Source: Terriglobia bacterium (GTDB lineage Bacteria; Acidobacteriota; Terriglobia; Bryobacterales; Bryobacteraceae). From it: 57,325 bases of DNA. Made by a program: the position numbers and the translations under genes. The notes under the pieces are model-generated. The model did not search any database. It was given only the letters and a program-made list of their open reading frames with translations, and was not told the origin of the DNA. Location: contig JAIQEX010000027.1 in assembly GCA_020073615.1 (NCBI GenBank), forward strand, positions 1-57,325, in the 5' to 3' direction. Of the stretch, positions 1 through 9,031 are shown piece by piece; the stretch's first letter is position 1; every line of letters starts with the position of its first letter.

Positions 1-776
1 ACCTGGGTGCCCAGGCCGGCATACGCTTCTTTGACTTTGATGACCTTGTCGCCATTGAACGTCACGAAGGTGATTTTCCCCGGCGCCGCGCCGTACACCC
101 AGTCCTCCAGCTCCAGGCCGTCCTTGGTCTCGCGCGATTTGTTGGCGGGGCGCCCCATGGCCATCAGGACCTGTTCGTGGTTCATCCCCACCAGGGCGCG
201 CTTCTCCTTGATGGCCTGTTGCATTTCCGGAGGCAGCGTTTCGGAGTAGATCTCGGTCACGCTGTGGCGGTCGAAATCCAGCACCGGCGCCAGCATTTTC
301 TTGACCGCCGCCGCCTTGATGGGCTCGAGCGGCTTATGGAAGAGGACCACGATGGAGGTGCCGCCTGGCGCGTTGCTGTCGTTGCTCGAGATGGGCACCG
401 GCGCGCCCCCGCCCCCCATGCCGCCCGAGACCTGCACGCCCTGATACCAATGGCGCCCACCCTTGAATCCGCCGTTGATCTGGAGCACGATCCGGTCTTC
501 TTCGATTTCGATCTTGGTCACCTGCACGGTGTCGCCGGTGCGCGCGGCGGGGCCGCTCTCGCGGGCGATGGCCGTCCACGCCTTGCGGTCGAAACTCCCG
601 TCGCGGGCGTCGAATTCCAGCGGCTTCTTGGAGCGCGGCAGCAGAACCTTGACGTTGGCATACTCCGCCATCAGCCCGCGGGTGAGCTCCACGCGGTCTT
701 CGAAACCCAGCTTGTCGGCGGCCGCGGAAAGCCCGGGCAGCAAGCTCACAACGGCGATGGTGACGAGGGTTCGCAT
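1..776 (-). CDS. Secreted protein with SmpA/BamE-like C-terminus, cut by left edge
   Basis: The frame opens at an ATG whose first base is 776 and stays open to base 1, so the C-terminus lies outside the window; about 258 codons are visible. The N-terminus (MRTLVTIAVVSLLPGLSAAA) is a typical Sec signal peptide, so the product is exported. A glycine-rich stretch lies near residues 120-135. Around residues 200-255 the sequence GMNHEQVLMAMGRPA followed by a W/Y-rich strand and FNGDKVIKV resembles the SmpA/OmlA (BamE) fold, which is usually a periplasmic or lipoprotein interaction domain. The start overlaps the 3' end of the upstream protease gene by 31 bp, suggesting co-transcription. Function is not recognised; being a real gene is well supported by uninterrupted coding and composition. 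Confidence 0.75.
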   Translation of the reverse strand, partial: MRTLVTIAVVSLLPGLSAAADKLGFEDRVELTRGLMAEYANVKVLLPRSKKPLEFDARDGSFDRKAWTAIARESGPAARTGDTVQVTKIEIEEDRIVLQINGGFKGGRHWYQGVQVSGGMGGGGAPVPISSNDSNAPGGTSIVVLFHKPLEPIKAAAVKKMLAPVLDFDRHSVTEIYSETLPPEMQQAIKEKRALVGMNHEQVLMAMGRPANKSRETKDGLELEDWVYGAAPGKITFVTFNGDKVIKVKEAYAGLGTQ

Positions 777-1621
777 GCGGCACTCTCCGCGGGAGGGTCG
801 GTGAGGGGCGAGGGCTGCCGGCGCACGGGCGCCTTCCAGATGTAGGCGAACAGCAGGATCATCACCCCGGAAGTCAACACGCTGGCTTCCGGGCCGTACT
901 CGCCGCCACTCCATAATTTACCGGCGGTCCACATCATCTCGTGGCCCGTCACCTCTGTTATCATTCTAATCCCGCTGAGGCTCGCTCCGAACAGGGGCAA
1001 TGTAAAGTTCCAGCCGAAGTGCAGTCCGATGGGCAGCCACAGGTCGCGGCTGCGCAAATAAGCGTAGCCGAATACGATTCCGAATCCGGCGGTGTTGGCC
1101 ACGCCCAGCCAGGTGGCGTTGGGGTTGGCGCTGTGCAGCAATCCGAAAACCACCGCCACCGGCACGATGGTGGCGTAAGGTCCCAGGCGGGCCAGCAGGA
1201 GCTGGAAGCCGTAGCCGCGGAAGAACAGTTCCTCGCCTGCCGATCCCACGGCCAGGAAGAAAATGGTGAACAGCACCCCGCTCACCGATGCGGGATGCAG
1301 GCGCGCCAGATGCGCCGCGCCCGTAGCCAGGGGCGGCGCAAGCACCAGGCAGGCCGCACCCGCGCCACCCGCCAGGCCGAACAGCAGGTTGTCCGCCGAG
1401 GCGCGGTTCAACCATAGTCCCAGGTCCACCAGAGGGCGATTCTCGTAGATGCGCAGCGTCAGCCACCCGGCAAACACCGCCGAAAGAAACACGGCCGCCG
1501 TGGCGCCGGCGAACTCGCCCCCCACCCAGCGCAACGGTGGATCGAGGGCGAATCCGATGGCGAAGTAGAGGACCGCGTAGAAGCCCACCCGGATGGCCAG
1601 CCCCAACGGATCTTTACGCAT
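746..1621 (-). CDS. CPBP-family intramembrane metalloprotease (CAAX protease-like)
   Basis: A 291-residue polytopic membrane protein with about eight hydrophobic segments. The family's three catalytic motifs are visible: GEELFFRGYGF (EExxxR, near residue 130), a conserved histidine in GLLHSANPN, and HFGWNF (HxxxN type, near residue 200). CPBP/ABI proteases act in the membrane on prenylated or peptide substrates; bacterial members are often linked to bacteriocin self-immunity or regulated proteolysis, but nothing here identifies the substrate. The gene precedes the secreted protein at the left edge with a 31-bp overlap, so they may form one transcript. The upstream neighbour (deformylase) is divergent, 35 bp away. 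Family assignment is firm, role is not. Confidence 0.88.
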   Translation of the reverse strand: MRKDPLGLAIRVGFYAVLYFAIGFALDPPLRWVGGEFAGATAAVFLSAVFAGWLTLRIYENRPLVDLGLWLNRASADNLLFGLAGGAGAACLVLAPPLATGAAHLARLHPASVSGVLFTIFFLAVGSAGEELFFRGYGFQLLLARLGPYATIVPVAVVFGLLHSANPNATWLGVANTAGFGIVFGYAYLRSRDLWLPIGLHFGWNFTLPLFGASLSGIRMITEVTGHEMMWTAGKLWSGGEYGPEASVLTSGVMILLFAYIWKAPVRRQPSPLTDPPAESAACEPSSPSPL

Positions 1622-1656
1622 GCCGGTTTCGCCGCCCGCCGCGCCCTGGTATCTTC

Positions 1657-2184
1657 ATGATTGATATGCCCGCCCGCCGCATCGTCCAACTGGGCGACCC
1701 GCTCCTGCGGGCCGTCTCCGCCCCGGTCGCCTCCGCGCGCGAGGCGGACGGCGTTTTCGAGGACCTGCGCGCCACGCTCCACGAGTTCCGGCGCACCCAC
1801 GGTTTCGGGCGCGGCATCAGCGCGGTGCAGATCGGCGAGCCGAAACGACTAATATATATCGAACTGGACGGCCGCGCCTACCGGCTACGCAATCCGGAGT
1901 ACGAATTTCGCAGCGCGGAGAAGTTCCGCCTGTGGGACGACTGCTTCTCGTTTCCCAATCTCCTGGTCTGGCTGGAGCGCTCGCGGACGGTGCGGATTCG
2001 TTTCGATAACGACGCCGGGGAAGTGGAGCGCCTGGAAGCGAGCGGCGCATTCGCGGAGCTGTTGCAGCACGAGATGGACCATCTGGACGGCGTGCTCGCC
2101 ATCGACCGCGCGCTCGACGGCAACAGCCTAGCCACGCGCGAGGAGTGGGAGCGGAGATTCCGAGGGGCGGGGGCGGCCGTGTAG
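1657..2184 (+). CDS. def: Divergent peptide deformylase
   Basis: A 175-residue protein of the polypeptide deformylase fold, which removes the N-formyl group from nascent proteins using a metal held by one Cys and two His. The C-terminal motif LLQHEMDHLDG gives both histidines and the catalytic Glu. The middle motif, normally EGCLS, reads DDCFSFPN: the metal-binding Cys is kept but the flanking Glu and Leu are changed. The first motif, normally GLAAPQVG, reads GISAVQIG, keeping the Gln. The start is ATG 1657; ATG 1666 in the same frame is possible. The protein is probably an active but divergent deformylase, or a specialised paralogue. It is divergent from the protease gene and probably monocistronic. 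Confidence 0.8.
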   Translation: MIDMPARRIVQLGDPLLRAVSAPVASAREADGVFEDLRATLHEFRRTHGFGRGISAVQIGEPKRLIYIELDGRAYRLRNPEYEFRSAEKFRLWDDCFSFPNLLVWLERSRTVRIRFDNDAGEVERLEASGAFAELLQHEMDHLDGVLAIDRALDGNSLATREEWERRFRGAGAAV

Positions 2185-2665
2185 CGTTTCAGACCTTCCA
2201 AGATTTCAGCTTCAGATCCCCCGTAGCCTGATCACCTCATTATCGTCCAGCGAAAAACTTGGATCCGGCGCATTTGCGCCCTCGGAGTGGCCCCGGAACA
2301 CCGTGTTGACGGGTTTGGAACGCGTATTTAAGGGGCTCTACAGCAGAATCTATGGGTGGGATTGGGGATCTTCGGGGGAAATTTCGCTGGTGAATCGGTG
2401 GGAGGGAACCCGTCAGCACGCGACGGGGCTTCGCCCCGTCTGAAAACCAAAACAAAACCTTTCTGAGAAGGAAAAACAAGAAGCATTCTGCGCCCTCCCG
2501 CTGGTCGGGACCGAGCAGGACGCGTCACAAGGAGACTGAACAGAGCCTGCCCGAACTGGCGCCGGTGTGGCAAGATGGCCGACAAGAAGAATAGCTGATC
2601 TCCAGCGGGTGAAGTAATCTGCAGTTGAAGAGACCGAGACTCATCGACCGCGGAGGAGATCAGCC
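2185..2665. other. Gene-free stretch with one strong hairpin, upstream of the transposase remnant
   Basis: No convincing gene is present in these 480 bases. The only clear structure is a perfect hairpin, GACGGGGC-TTC-GCCCCGTC, at 2422-2440. On the plus strand it is followed by an A-rich rather than a T-rich run, so it does not look like a simple Rho-independent terminator for the deformylase gene. The sequence just before 2666 contains GGAGGAG at 2652-2658, the likely ribosome-binding site of the decayed transposase. No clear terminal inverted repeat of the insertion sequence could be identified at this side. Confidence 0.5.
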
Positions 2666-3550
2666 ATTCAACTACAGGTTAAGACCATCTGGAATCAGGT
2701 GCAACGATTCGTCGGGTTCGTATACCAGGAGGTGCGTATGCATGGGCTGCAAGGGGAAGCGCCGTTGATCGGGATCACCGTAGAGCCGCATGCCGGCATA
2801 CGCAGGCGCTGTTCGCGTTGTCAGAAACCGGCGCCGGGCTATGACTGCTTGGGTGGGACGCCGCCGCTCGCAGGCCACGCTGCGGCGGGGTCTGAAGGCA
2901 CTGGGGCCGGAGGTCGTCACAGGGCTGCGTTTTGTGTGCAGTGGCATGTGGAAGCCCTACTTGAAAGTCATCGCGGCCCAGGCCAGTCAGGCATGGCACG
3001 TGCTGGGCCGATTCCATGTCACGAGCCATTTGAATCAGGCGGTGGATCAGGTGCGCCGCGCCGAGAGCACACGCCTGGGGGCCGAAAGCAAGAAAGCAGC
3101 GCAGCGGCTCAAGCATATGCGCTGGCCCCTGCTACGCCGCGGCAGCCGGGTGCGCGGGCGAGCCCGGCAAAAGCTGAATGCCCTGCTCGCCAGCAAACTG
3201 GCCACCGCACGGGCCTGGGACTTGAAGGAGACCTTCTCCTATTTCTGGAAGACAAATCCGTGACCTGGGCCGGCGGCTTTCTCGACTATTAGTGCTTCCG
3301 GGCCATGCGCAGCCGTCTGGAACCGATGAAAAAAGTGGCCCGCATGCTGCGCGCCCATGAGCCGCTGATCCTGAATTGGTTTCGAGCCAAAGGAGAAATC
3401 TCCAACGGCGCCGTCGAAGGCCTCAACAACAAAATCCGAGTGGTTACCAGACGATCCTACGGCTTTCGCACGTACAAGGCTATGGAAATTGCCCTTTATC
3501 ACAACTTGGGACGACTCCCCGAACCAGAATCACCCCACAGATTCTGCTGA
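2666..3550 (+). pseudogene. Degraded ISL3-family transposase
   Basis: The remnant carries recognisable ISL3 blocks in order. An N-terminal zinc-finger part (CSRCQKPAPGYD) begins near an ATT at 2666 where a start would be expected, eight bases after GGAGGAG. A middle block (MWKPYLKVIAAQASQAWHVL, then RFHVTSHLNQAVDQVRRAES) follows in a second frame, after loss of most of the first third of the catalytic domain. The C-terminal block (AKGEISNGAVEGLNNKIRVV) returns to the first frame. Damage includes at least two frame changes (near 2790-2850 and near 3250), an in-frame TAG at 3290-3292 where relatives have Trp, and a deletion that leaves about 295 codons' worth of the roughly 400 usual. It cannot be functional. 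Confidence 0.88.
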
Positions 3551-3570
3551 GGAAGCATTTAAGGATTTCA

Positions 3571-3599
3571 GGAATTCCTAACCATCGGTTAGGAATTCC
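3571..3599. repeat. Perfect 13-bp inverted repeat with 3-base loop
   Basis: GGAATTCCTAACC (3571-3583) and its exact reverse complement (3587-3599) are separated by ATC. It lies 20 bp after the transposase reading frame and directly abuts the left terminal repeat of the next element (3600). It could be the distal end of the insertion sequence, a transcription barrier or a preferred target site. No T-run follows on either strand. Confidence 0.7.
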
Positions 3600-4117
3600 G
3601 GCTCTCCGCAGGAATTGGTGAAACCCGTGTTTTCATTGAGTTTCCGGGATTGGGCTGTTGGGGTTCGTTGCGGCTCGGCGGCTTGGAAAGTGAGTCGCCG
3701 GCCCTGTTCACCGGCTTTCCGCACTGCTTGAGACTTATCGCCGCCGCCATCCCAAGAGTGTCCCGTTCCCTTCGTCCTGGGGCGTCCCCCGATGCGAGCC
3801 GGTGAGCGCCAAGGGCCGACGTTCGGGCTGAGGTAACACACCACCGCGCATGGTACGTTGGGCTGTTTAAACAGCGCGACGCCGCGAGGCCGGATTGCCA
3901 TAACACCCTGTCAAATCAACGATTACGCCCATCATCGATTCTCTTGCCTGCGCTTCCCATACAAGCGCCAGACAACGCTCACAGGCCGAGCTGTTCGGCA
4001 GGCTCCGACGTCGTTGCTTCGGGCGGGACGGTTGCCCTCTGCGCCAAGCAATCCCAGGGAAGACAAAACGCTCAAGTCTCCGCCAATTGGCATTTCTACG
4101 AATTCCTGCGGAGCGCC
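3600..4117. mobile_element. 518-bp non-autonomous element with terminal inverted repeats (MITE-like)
   Basis: The left end GGCTCTCCGCAGGAATT (3600-3616) is matched in inverted orientation at 4101-4117, whose reverse complement is GGCGCTCCGCAGGAATT: 16 of 17 identical, with weaker similarity for several bases further in. Ends beginning GGCTCT resemble those of ISL3-type elements, which fits the adjacent ISL3 remnant. No transposase is encoded inside; open frames there look like chance translations. A 14-bp perfect palindrome GCTGTTTAAACAGC sits at 3862-3875. The right end falls where the reading frame of the minus-strand gene at 4118-4427 stops looking protein-like, suggesting insertion into that gene. 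No exact 8-bp target duplication is visible. The element call is mine from the repeats; its mobility is inference. Confidence 0.55.
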
Positions 4118-4427
4118 GAATTTGGTTCGGCCCTGGTTCAGCAGCACAGCGCTTCAGCACTCCGTATCCTATCGCCGCGCTCTCCTCTTCAGTCTCACCG
4201 TATAGCGGTTCTTGTGCTGATGCCCGGCCTGCATCCTCCTCGTACTTTGGTACGCGAGCGGTCAGGTCCTGTAAAATACCTGACAGTAGCGGCGTGGACT
4301 CCAAGAACGCCAAGAACAGCTTCAGTGCAAAGAAGAACTGCTGCAATTCGGCACCGTTCAACCCCCGAACTCGCCGCTGCAATTTGTATCGAATGTTTTG
4401 AAGTTTGAAGGTATAGTGATTCCATTC
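4118..4427 (-). pseudogene. Truncated hypothetical gene downstream of the zinc-ribbon gene
   Basis: Directly after the zinc-ribbon gene's TGA (4430-4428), the same frame continues with a credible protein sequence: EWNHYTFKLQNIRYKLQRRV, then a hydrophobic helix (LQQFFFALKLFLAFLES) and an acidic segment (YGETEEESAAIGYGVLKRC). No ATG or GTG lies at its beginning; a TTG at 4382 is the first usual alternative start. The credible sequence ends at about 4118, exactly at the terminal repeat of the 518-bp element, and beyond that the frame reads Arg/Pro-rich noise. I take it as a gene disrupted by insertion. The family is not recognised with certainty. Confidence 0.45.
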
Positions 4428-4661
4428 TCAGAGCCTAAGGGTAATGGTCCTGTGAGCAAGCTCGGCCAGAGCATCGAGTTGTCTCTGAATGGCCTGACGC
4501 GCCTTGCCCACCTCGTGCATGTGGTCAATGAGTCGCAGGTTGCCCTTGCAGCCACGACAAATCAGCACGCCATCCAGCCGGATCTGCTTCAGCGTTACGG
4601 GTTCGTAAAACCCGCAGCGAGGGCAAGGAATCTCCACTTCGCAATGATCCAAATCCACCAT
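4428..4661 (-). CDS. Small zinc-ribbon protein
   Basis: A 77-residue protein with two metal-binding pairs, CPRCGF near residue 13 and CRGCKG near residue 36, separated by about 20 residues: a classical zinc-ribbon spacing. The C-terminal half (residues 45-70) is predicted helical. The codon pattern is regular and the start ATG 4661 is the first in frame. The next gene on the same strand (4427-4118) follows immediately but is broken by a mobile element. Small zinc ribbons of this kind may bind nucleic acid or a protein partner; no function can be assigned. Confidence 0.65.
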   Translation of the reverse strand: MVDLDHCEVEIPCPRCGFYEPVTLKQIRLDGVLICRGCKGNLRLIDHMHEVGKARQAIQRQLDALAELAHRTITLRL

Positions 4662-4848
4662 CGGACCTCGTTATATTGGAGTCTATTTCACGGCACTTCT
4701 CGATTGCAACCACCATCCCAAGCGCCTTGTGAACCTTTTGAGGGATTTGCCATGTTCACGAGACCTCTCTCCCTAACGAGCAACAAAAGCACCTGCTCAC
4801 GACTCCGATGCAGCAGGGGGTGCATTCCGTCGGCGTTGGCAACCGGCC

Positions 4849-6267
4849 TTACGCTCCCACCCTGGCCGGCAGTTCCTTGAGTATCTCCGTTACGAACGCC
4901 TTGGCGTCGCCGAACAGCATGAGCGTCTTGTCCATGTAGTAGAGCGGGTTGTCGATGCCCGCGAAGCCCGGGTTCATGGAGCGCTTGATCACCATCACGG
5001 TGTGCGCCTTGTCCACGTCCAGGATGGGCATGCCGAAGATCGGGCTGGTCTTGTCGGTGCGGGCGGAGGGGTTGGTGACGTCGTTGGCGCCGATCACCAG
5101 CGCCACGTCGCACTGCGGGAAATCGCCGTTGATGTCGTCCATCTCGTACAGCCGGTCGTAGGGGATATCGGCCTCCGCCAGCAGCACGTTCATGTGGCCC
5201 GGCATGCGGCCGGCCACCGGATGGATGGCGAACTTCACATCCACGCCGCGGCGCATCAGGTTGTCGAACAACTCGCGGATCTTGTGCTGCGCCTGCGCCA
5301 CCGCCAGGCCATAGCCGGGCACCACGATCACGCTCCCCGCCGATTCCAGGATCGCCGCCGCCTCTTCCGCGCTCGCGCTGCGGTACGGCCGCTGCTGCGC
5401 CTGCGCGTGCGACGTCTGCATCTGCCCAAACGCCCCGAATAGCACGTTGGTGAAGGAGCGGTTCATGGCCTTGCACATGATGATCGACAGAATCAAACCC
5501 GACGAACCGTCGAGCGCGCCCGCGACCACCAGCAGGTTGTTGCCCAGCGCAAACCCCATGGCGCACGCCGAGAGACCCGCATAGGCATTCAGGATGGCGA
5601 TCACCGTGGGCATGTCGGCGCCCCCGATGGGGATGATCAGCAACACCCCGAACAGCAGCGCCAGCCCCGCGAAGATGGGAAACAGAAACGTGTCGGTGGG
5701 CACCAGAACGATGCGCACGGCCAAGCCGGCGGCGATGACGAAGAGCACGAAATTCACCGCGTTCTGATTGCGGTACGTGATGGGCCGCTGGGGCAGCACC
5801 TCCTGCAGCTTGCCCATGGCCATCAGGCTGCCGGTGAACGTCAGGTACCCCAGCAGCGTTTCGATGATCAGCGCCACCAACTGAAACGTGGGCAGCGTCT
5901 CGTGCAGGGCGTTGGTCTGATAGAACTCCGCCGTGCCCACCAGGGCCGCGGCCAGCGCGCCGCAGGCGTGCGAAAGGGCGGTTCGTTGCGGCACCGCGGT
6001 CATGGGCATGATGTAAGCGATGGGCACGCCCACCACCGTCCCGATGGCCATCGCCGCTACGATCCATCCCCAGTTGTGCACGTTGCCGATGCCCGCGCCG
6101 CCGAGCAGGCCGGGGAACCCGACGATCGTGCCGATTACCGCCAGCAGCATGCCCAGCGCCCCCGACCACACCCCGCGCCGCGAGCTGGCCGGATGGTTCA
6201 GCCACTTGAGGGAAAGGATGAACAGCGCCGCCGAAACGATGTAGATGTACTGCACCAGTTGCGCCAT
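4849..6267 (-). CDS. pntB: NAD(P) transhydrogenase subunit beta
   Basis: A 472-residue inner-membrane protein. PntB carries membrane domain dII and the NADP(H)-binding domain dIII of proton-translocating transhydrogenase, which uses the proton gradient to reduce NADP+ with NADH. Residues 1-270 contain about eight or nine hydrophobic helices with conserved GGADMPTVIA and NAYAGLSACA stretches. The C-terminal 180 residues show the dIII signatures VVPGYGLAVAQAQ, HPVAGRMPGHMNVLLAEA and GANDVTNPSA. The length matches the family. The ATG at 6267 shares one base with the stop of the upstream pntA2 (TAATG), so translational coupling is likely. It is the last gene of the sucC-sucD-ndk-pnt unit. Confidence 0.97.
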   Translation of the reverse strand: MAQLVQYIYIVSAALFILSLKWLNHPASSRRGVWSGALGMLLAVIGTIVGFPGLLGGAGIGNVHNWGWIVAAMAIGTVVGVPIAYIMPMTAVPQRTALSHACGALAAALVGTAEFYQTNALHETLPTFQLVALIIETLLGYLTFTGSLMAMGKLQEVLPQRPITYRNQNAVNFVLFVIAAGLAVRIVLVPTDTFLFPIFAGLALLFGVLLIIPIGGADMPTVIAILNAYAGLSACAMGFALGNNLLVVAGALDGSSGLILSIIMCKAMNRSFTNVLFGAFGQMQTSHAQAQQRPYRSASAEEAAAILESAGSVIVVPGYGLAVAQAQHKIRELFDNLMRRGVDVKFAIHPVAGRMPGHMNVLLAEADIPYDRLYEMDDINGDFPQCDVALVIGANDVTNPSARTDKTSPIFGMPILDVDKAHTVMVIKRSMNPGFAGIDNPLYYMDKTLMLFGDAKAFVTEILKELPARVGA

Positions 6268-6557
6268 TACTTTTTGGCCCCTGGCTTCTTGAACATCTTC
6301 ACCATGCGGTCGGTGATCAGAAAACCGCTCACGATGTTGGTCACCACCGCGGTGATGGCAATGAAGCCCAGCACCTTGGTCAGCGGGGTCGCGTCCGAAG
6401 CCCCGGTGATCAGGATCGCGCCCACCACGGATATCGCCGAGATGGCGTTGGTCAGCGACATCAGCGGCGTATGCAGCAGCGGCGAGACCTTGCGGATAAT
6501 CTCCAGCCCCACGAAGGTGGCCAGCATGAAGACGAACAGACCCAGCTCGAGATTCAT
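6267..6557 (-). CDS. pntAB: NAD(P) transhydrogenase subunit alpha part 2 (membrane)
   Basis: A 96-residue, three-helix membrane protein matching the C-terminal membrane segment of PntA, encoded separately as in Rhodospirillum-type three-subunit transhydrogenases. The segment around HTPLMSLTNAISAISVVGA is the conserved core of this subunit. It pairs with PntB to form the proton channel. It starts 11 bp after the end of the soluble alpha subunit and overlaps pntB by one base. Its length is typical for the split form. Confidence 0.95.
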   Translation of the reverse strand: MNLELGLFVFMLATFVGLEIIRKVSPLLHTPLMSLTNAISAISVVGAILITGASDATPLTKVLGFIAITAVVTNIVSGFLITDRMVKMFKKPGAKK

Positions 6558-6568
6558 CGATGCTCCCG

Positions 6569-7741
6569 TCAGACCGCCTGCAACGCGGGCAGCCCCATCA
6601 GTTCGCGCACTTTCGGATGCACTACTTCCCCGCCCTCGGTGACCAGCGTTTCGCGCACGATCTCGTCGTCGCGGTCCAGCTTCAGTTGGCCGTCCTTCAC
6701 AAGGTACTTCAAGAACGTGGCGATGTTCTTGGCGTACATCTGGCTGGCGTGGTACGGCACCGTGGAGGGCAGATTGAGCGGGCCGAAGATGCGCACGCCG
6801 CCGGCCTCCACCACTTCGCCCGGGCGCGTGAGCTCGCAGTTGCCGCCGCGCTCGGCGGCGATGTCCACGATCACCGATCCGGGCGCCATGTGGGCGGCCA
6901 TCTCCTTGGTGATCAGGATGGGCGCCTTCTTTCCGGGAACCGCGGCGGTGGTGATGACCACGTGCTGTTCCGCCAACACTCCCGCCATCAGCTCGCGCTG
7001 GCGGCGGTAGAACTCTTCCCCCATCGCCTTGGCGTACCCGCCCTTGTCTTCCGCCGCGGCGGCCTCGATCTCCAGCACCACGAAGCGCGCGCCCAGGCTT
7101 TCGATCTGTTCTTTGACCGCGCTGCGGATGTCGTAGCCGCTGACCAACGCTCCCAGCCGCCGCGCGGTGGCGATGGCCTGCAGCCCGGCCACGCCCGCGC
7201 CGATCACCAGCACGCGCGCCGGGGCCAGCGTGCCGGCGGCGGTCATCAACATGGGGAACATGCGCGGCAGTGCGTCGGCGGCGATCAGCACCGCCTTGTA
7301 CCCGGCCACCGTGGCCATGGAAGAGAGCGCGTCCATACTCTGCGCGCGGGTGATGCGCGGCATCAGCTCCATGGCCAGGAAAGTCACGCCGCGCCCGGCC
7401 AGCGCGCGGGCGGCGTCCATGGCGGTCAGCGGCTCGCCGAAGCCGATGGCCGTCTGGCCGCGCCGCATCAGCGCCAGGTCCGCGCCACCGGTTTCGACGT
7501 TGGCGCCTGGGCCGCGCACCTGCAAAATCACGTCGGCCGCGCCGAACACATCCTCGCGGCCGGCCAGGCGCATGCCCTTCTCGGCGTATTCCGCGTCCGG
7601 AAACCCGGCGCGCGCGCCCGCTCCGGCTTCCATCAGCAACTCCACGCCGGCCTTGCTCAGGACCGGGATCGCCACCGGAACCATGGCGACCCGCCGCTCT
7701 CCCGGCGCGGATTCGGAAACAATACCGACTTTGATGCCCAC
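6569..7741 (-). CDS. pntAA: NAD(P) transhydrogenase subunit alpha part 1 (NAD-binding)
   Basis: A 390-residue soluble subunit homologous to alanine dehydrogenase/PntA domain dI, which binds NAD(H). The Rossmann signature is visible as VIGAGVAGLQAIATARRLGA near residue 175, followed by the conserved YDIR. The N-terminus (VGIVSESAPGERRVAMVP) matches the family. I chose GTG 7741 because AAGGG lies just upstream and homology begins there. The frame is open further upstream, but that part overlaps ndk and looks like noise. The gene follows the ndk stop by seven bases, within the same operon. Confidence 0.95.
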   Translation of the reverse strand: MGIKVGIVSESAPGERRVAMVPVAIPVLSKAGVELLMEAGAGARAGFPDAEYAEKGMRLAGREDVFGAADVILQVRGPGANVETGGADLALMRRGQTAIGFGEPLTAMDAARALAGRGVTFLAMELMPRITRAQSMDALSSMATVAGYKAVLIAADALPRMFPMLMTAAGTLAPARVLVIGAGVAGLQAIATARRLGALVSGYDIRSAVKEQIESLGARFVVLEIEAAAAEDKGGYAKAMGEEFYRRQRELMAGVLAEQHVVITTAAVPGKKAPILITKEMAAHMAPGSVIVDIAAERGGNCELTRPGEVVEAGGVRIFGPLNLPSTVPYHASQMYAKNIATFLKYLVKDGQLKLDRDDEIVRETLVTEGGEVVHPKVRELMGLPALQAV

Positions 7742-7748
7742 GTTTCCC

Positions 7749-8164
7749 TTATAACAGGTCTGCCGTGTTGAAGAAGAACCGCAACTCCGCCTCCGCCGTT
7801 TCCGGCGCATCCGACCCGTGGATGCAGTTGCGCTCGATATTGGCCGCGAACCGCTTGCGCACCGTGCCCTCGGCCGCGTTGGCGGGATTGGTGGCGCCCA
7901 TCACTTCCCGCAGCCCGCGGATGGCGTCTTCACGCTCCAGCGCCATCACGATGATGGGCCCCTCGGTCATAAACTTCACGAGCCCCATGAAAAAGGGCTT
8001 CTCGCGATGTACCGCATAAAAGCCCTGCGCCTGCGCTTCGCTGAGGCGCGTCATGCGCAATGCCAGGATCTTGAAACCGGCCTTCTCAATCATGGCCAGG
8101 ATCTCCCCGGCCTGCCCGGCGGCCACGGCATCGGGCTTGATGATCGACAACGTACGTTCCACGC

Positions 8165-8168
<4 letters not shown>
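7749..8168 (-). CDS. ndk: Nucleoside diphosphate kinase
   Basis: A 139-residue protein of normal NDK length, starting [15 protein letters not shown]. The active-site histidine lies in [15 protein letters not shown] near residue 117, and the family segments [11 protein letters not shown] and [16 protein letters not shown] are intact. The enzyme transfers the gamma phosphate between nucleoside triphosphates and diphosphates via phospho-His. The ATG overlaps the sucD stop as ATGA, so it is co-translated with succinyl-CoA synthetase. This fits recycling of nucleoside triphosphate made by substrate-level phosphorylation in the citric acid cycle. Confidence 0.97.

Positions 8169-9027
<859 letters not shown>

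Positions 9028-9031
<4 letters not shown>

Noticed and set aside
2422-2440. Hairpin GACGGGGC-TTC-GCCCCGTC as a terminator of the deformylase gene
   Set aside because: It is 240 bp from the gene's end and followed by A-rich sequence on that strand; noted only as a structure in the gene-free stretch.
3578-3906. Two overlapping ~105-codon minus-strand frames inside the 518-bp element
   Set aside because: Low-complexity Ser/Arg/Pro-rich translations with no recognisable motif; judged chance frames within non-coding mobile DNA.
4688-4848. Extension of the transhydrogenase antisense frame beyond the pntB stop
   Set aside because: The stretch between pntB and the zinc-ribbon gene shows no credible coding or structural signal.
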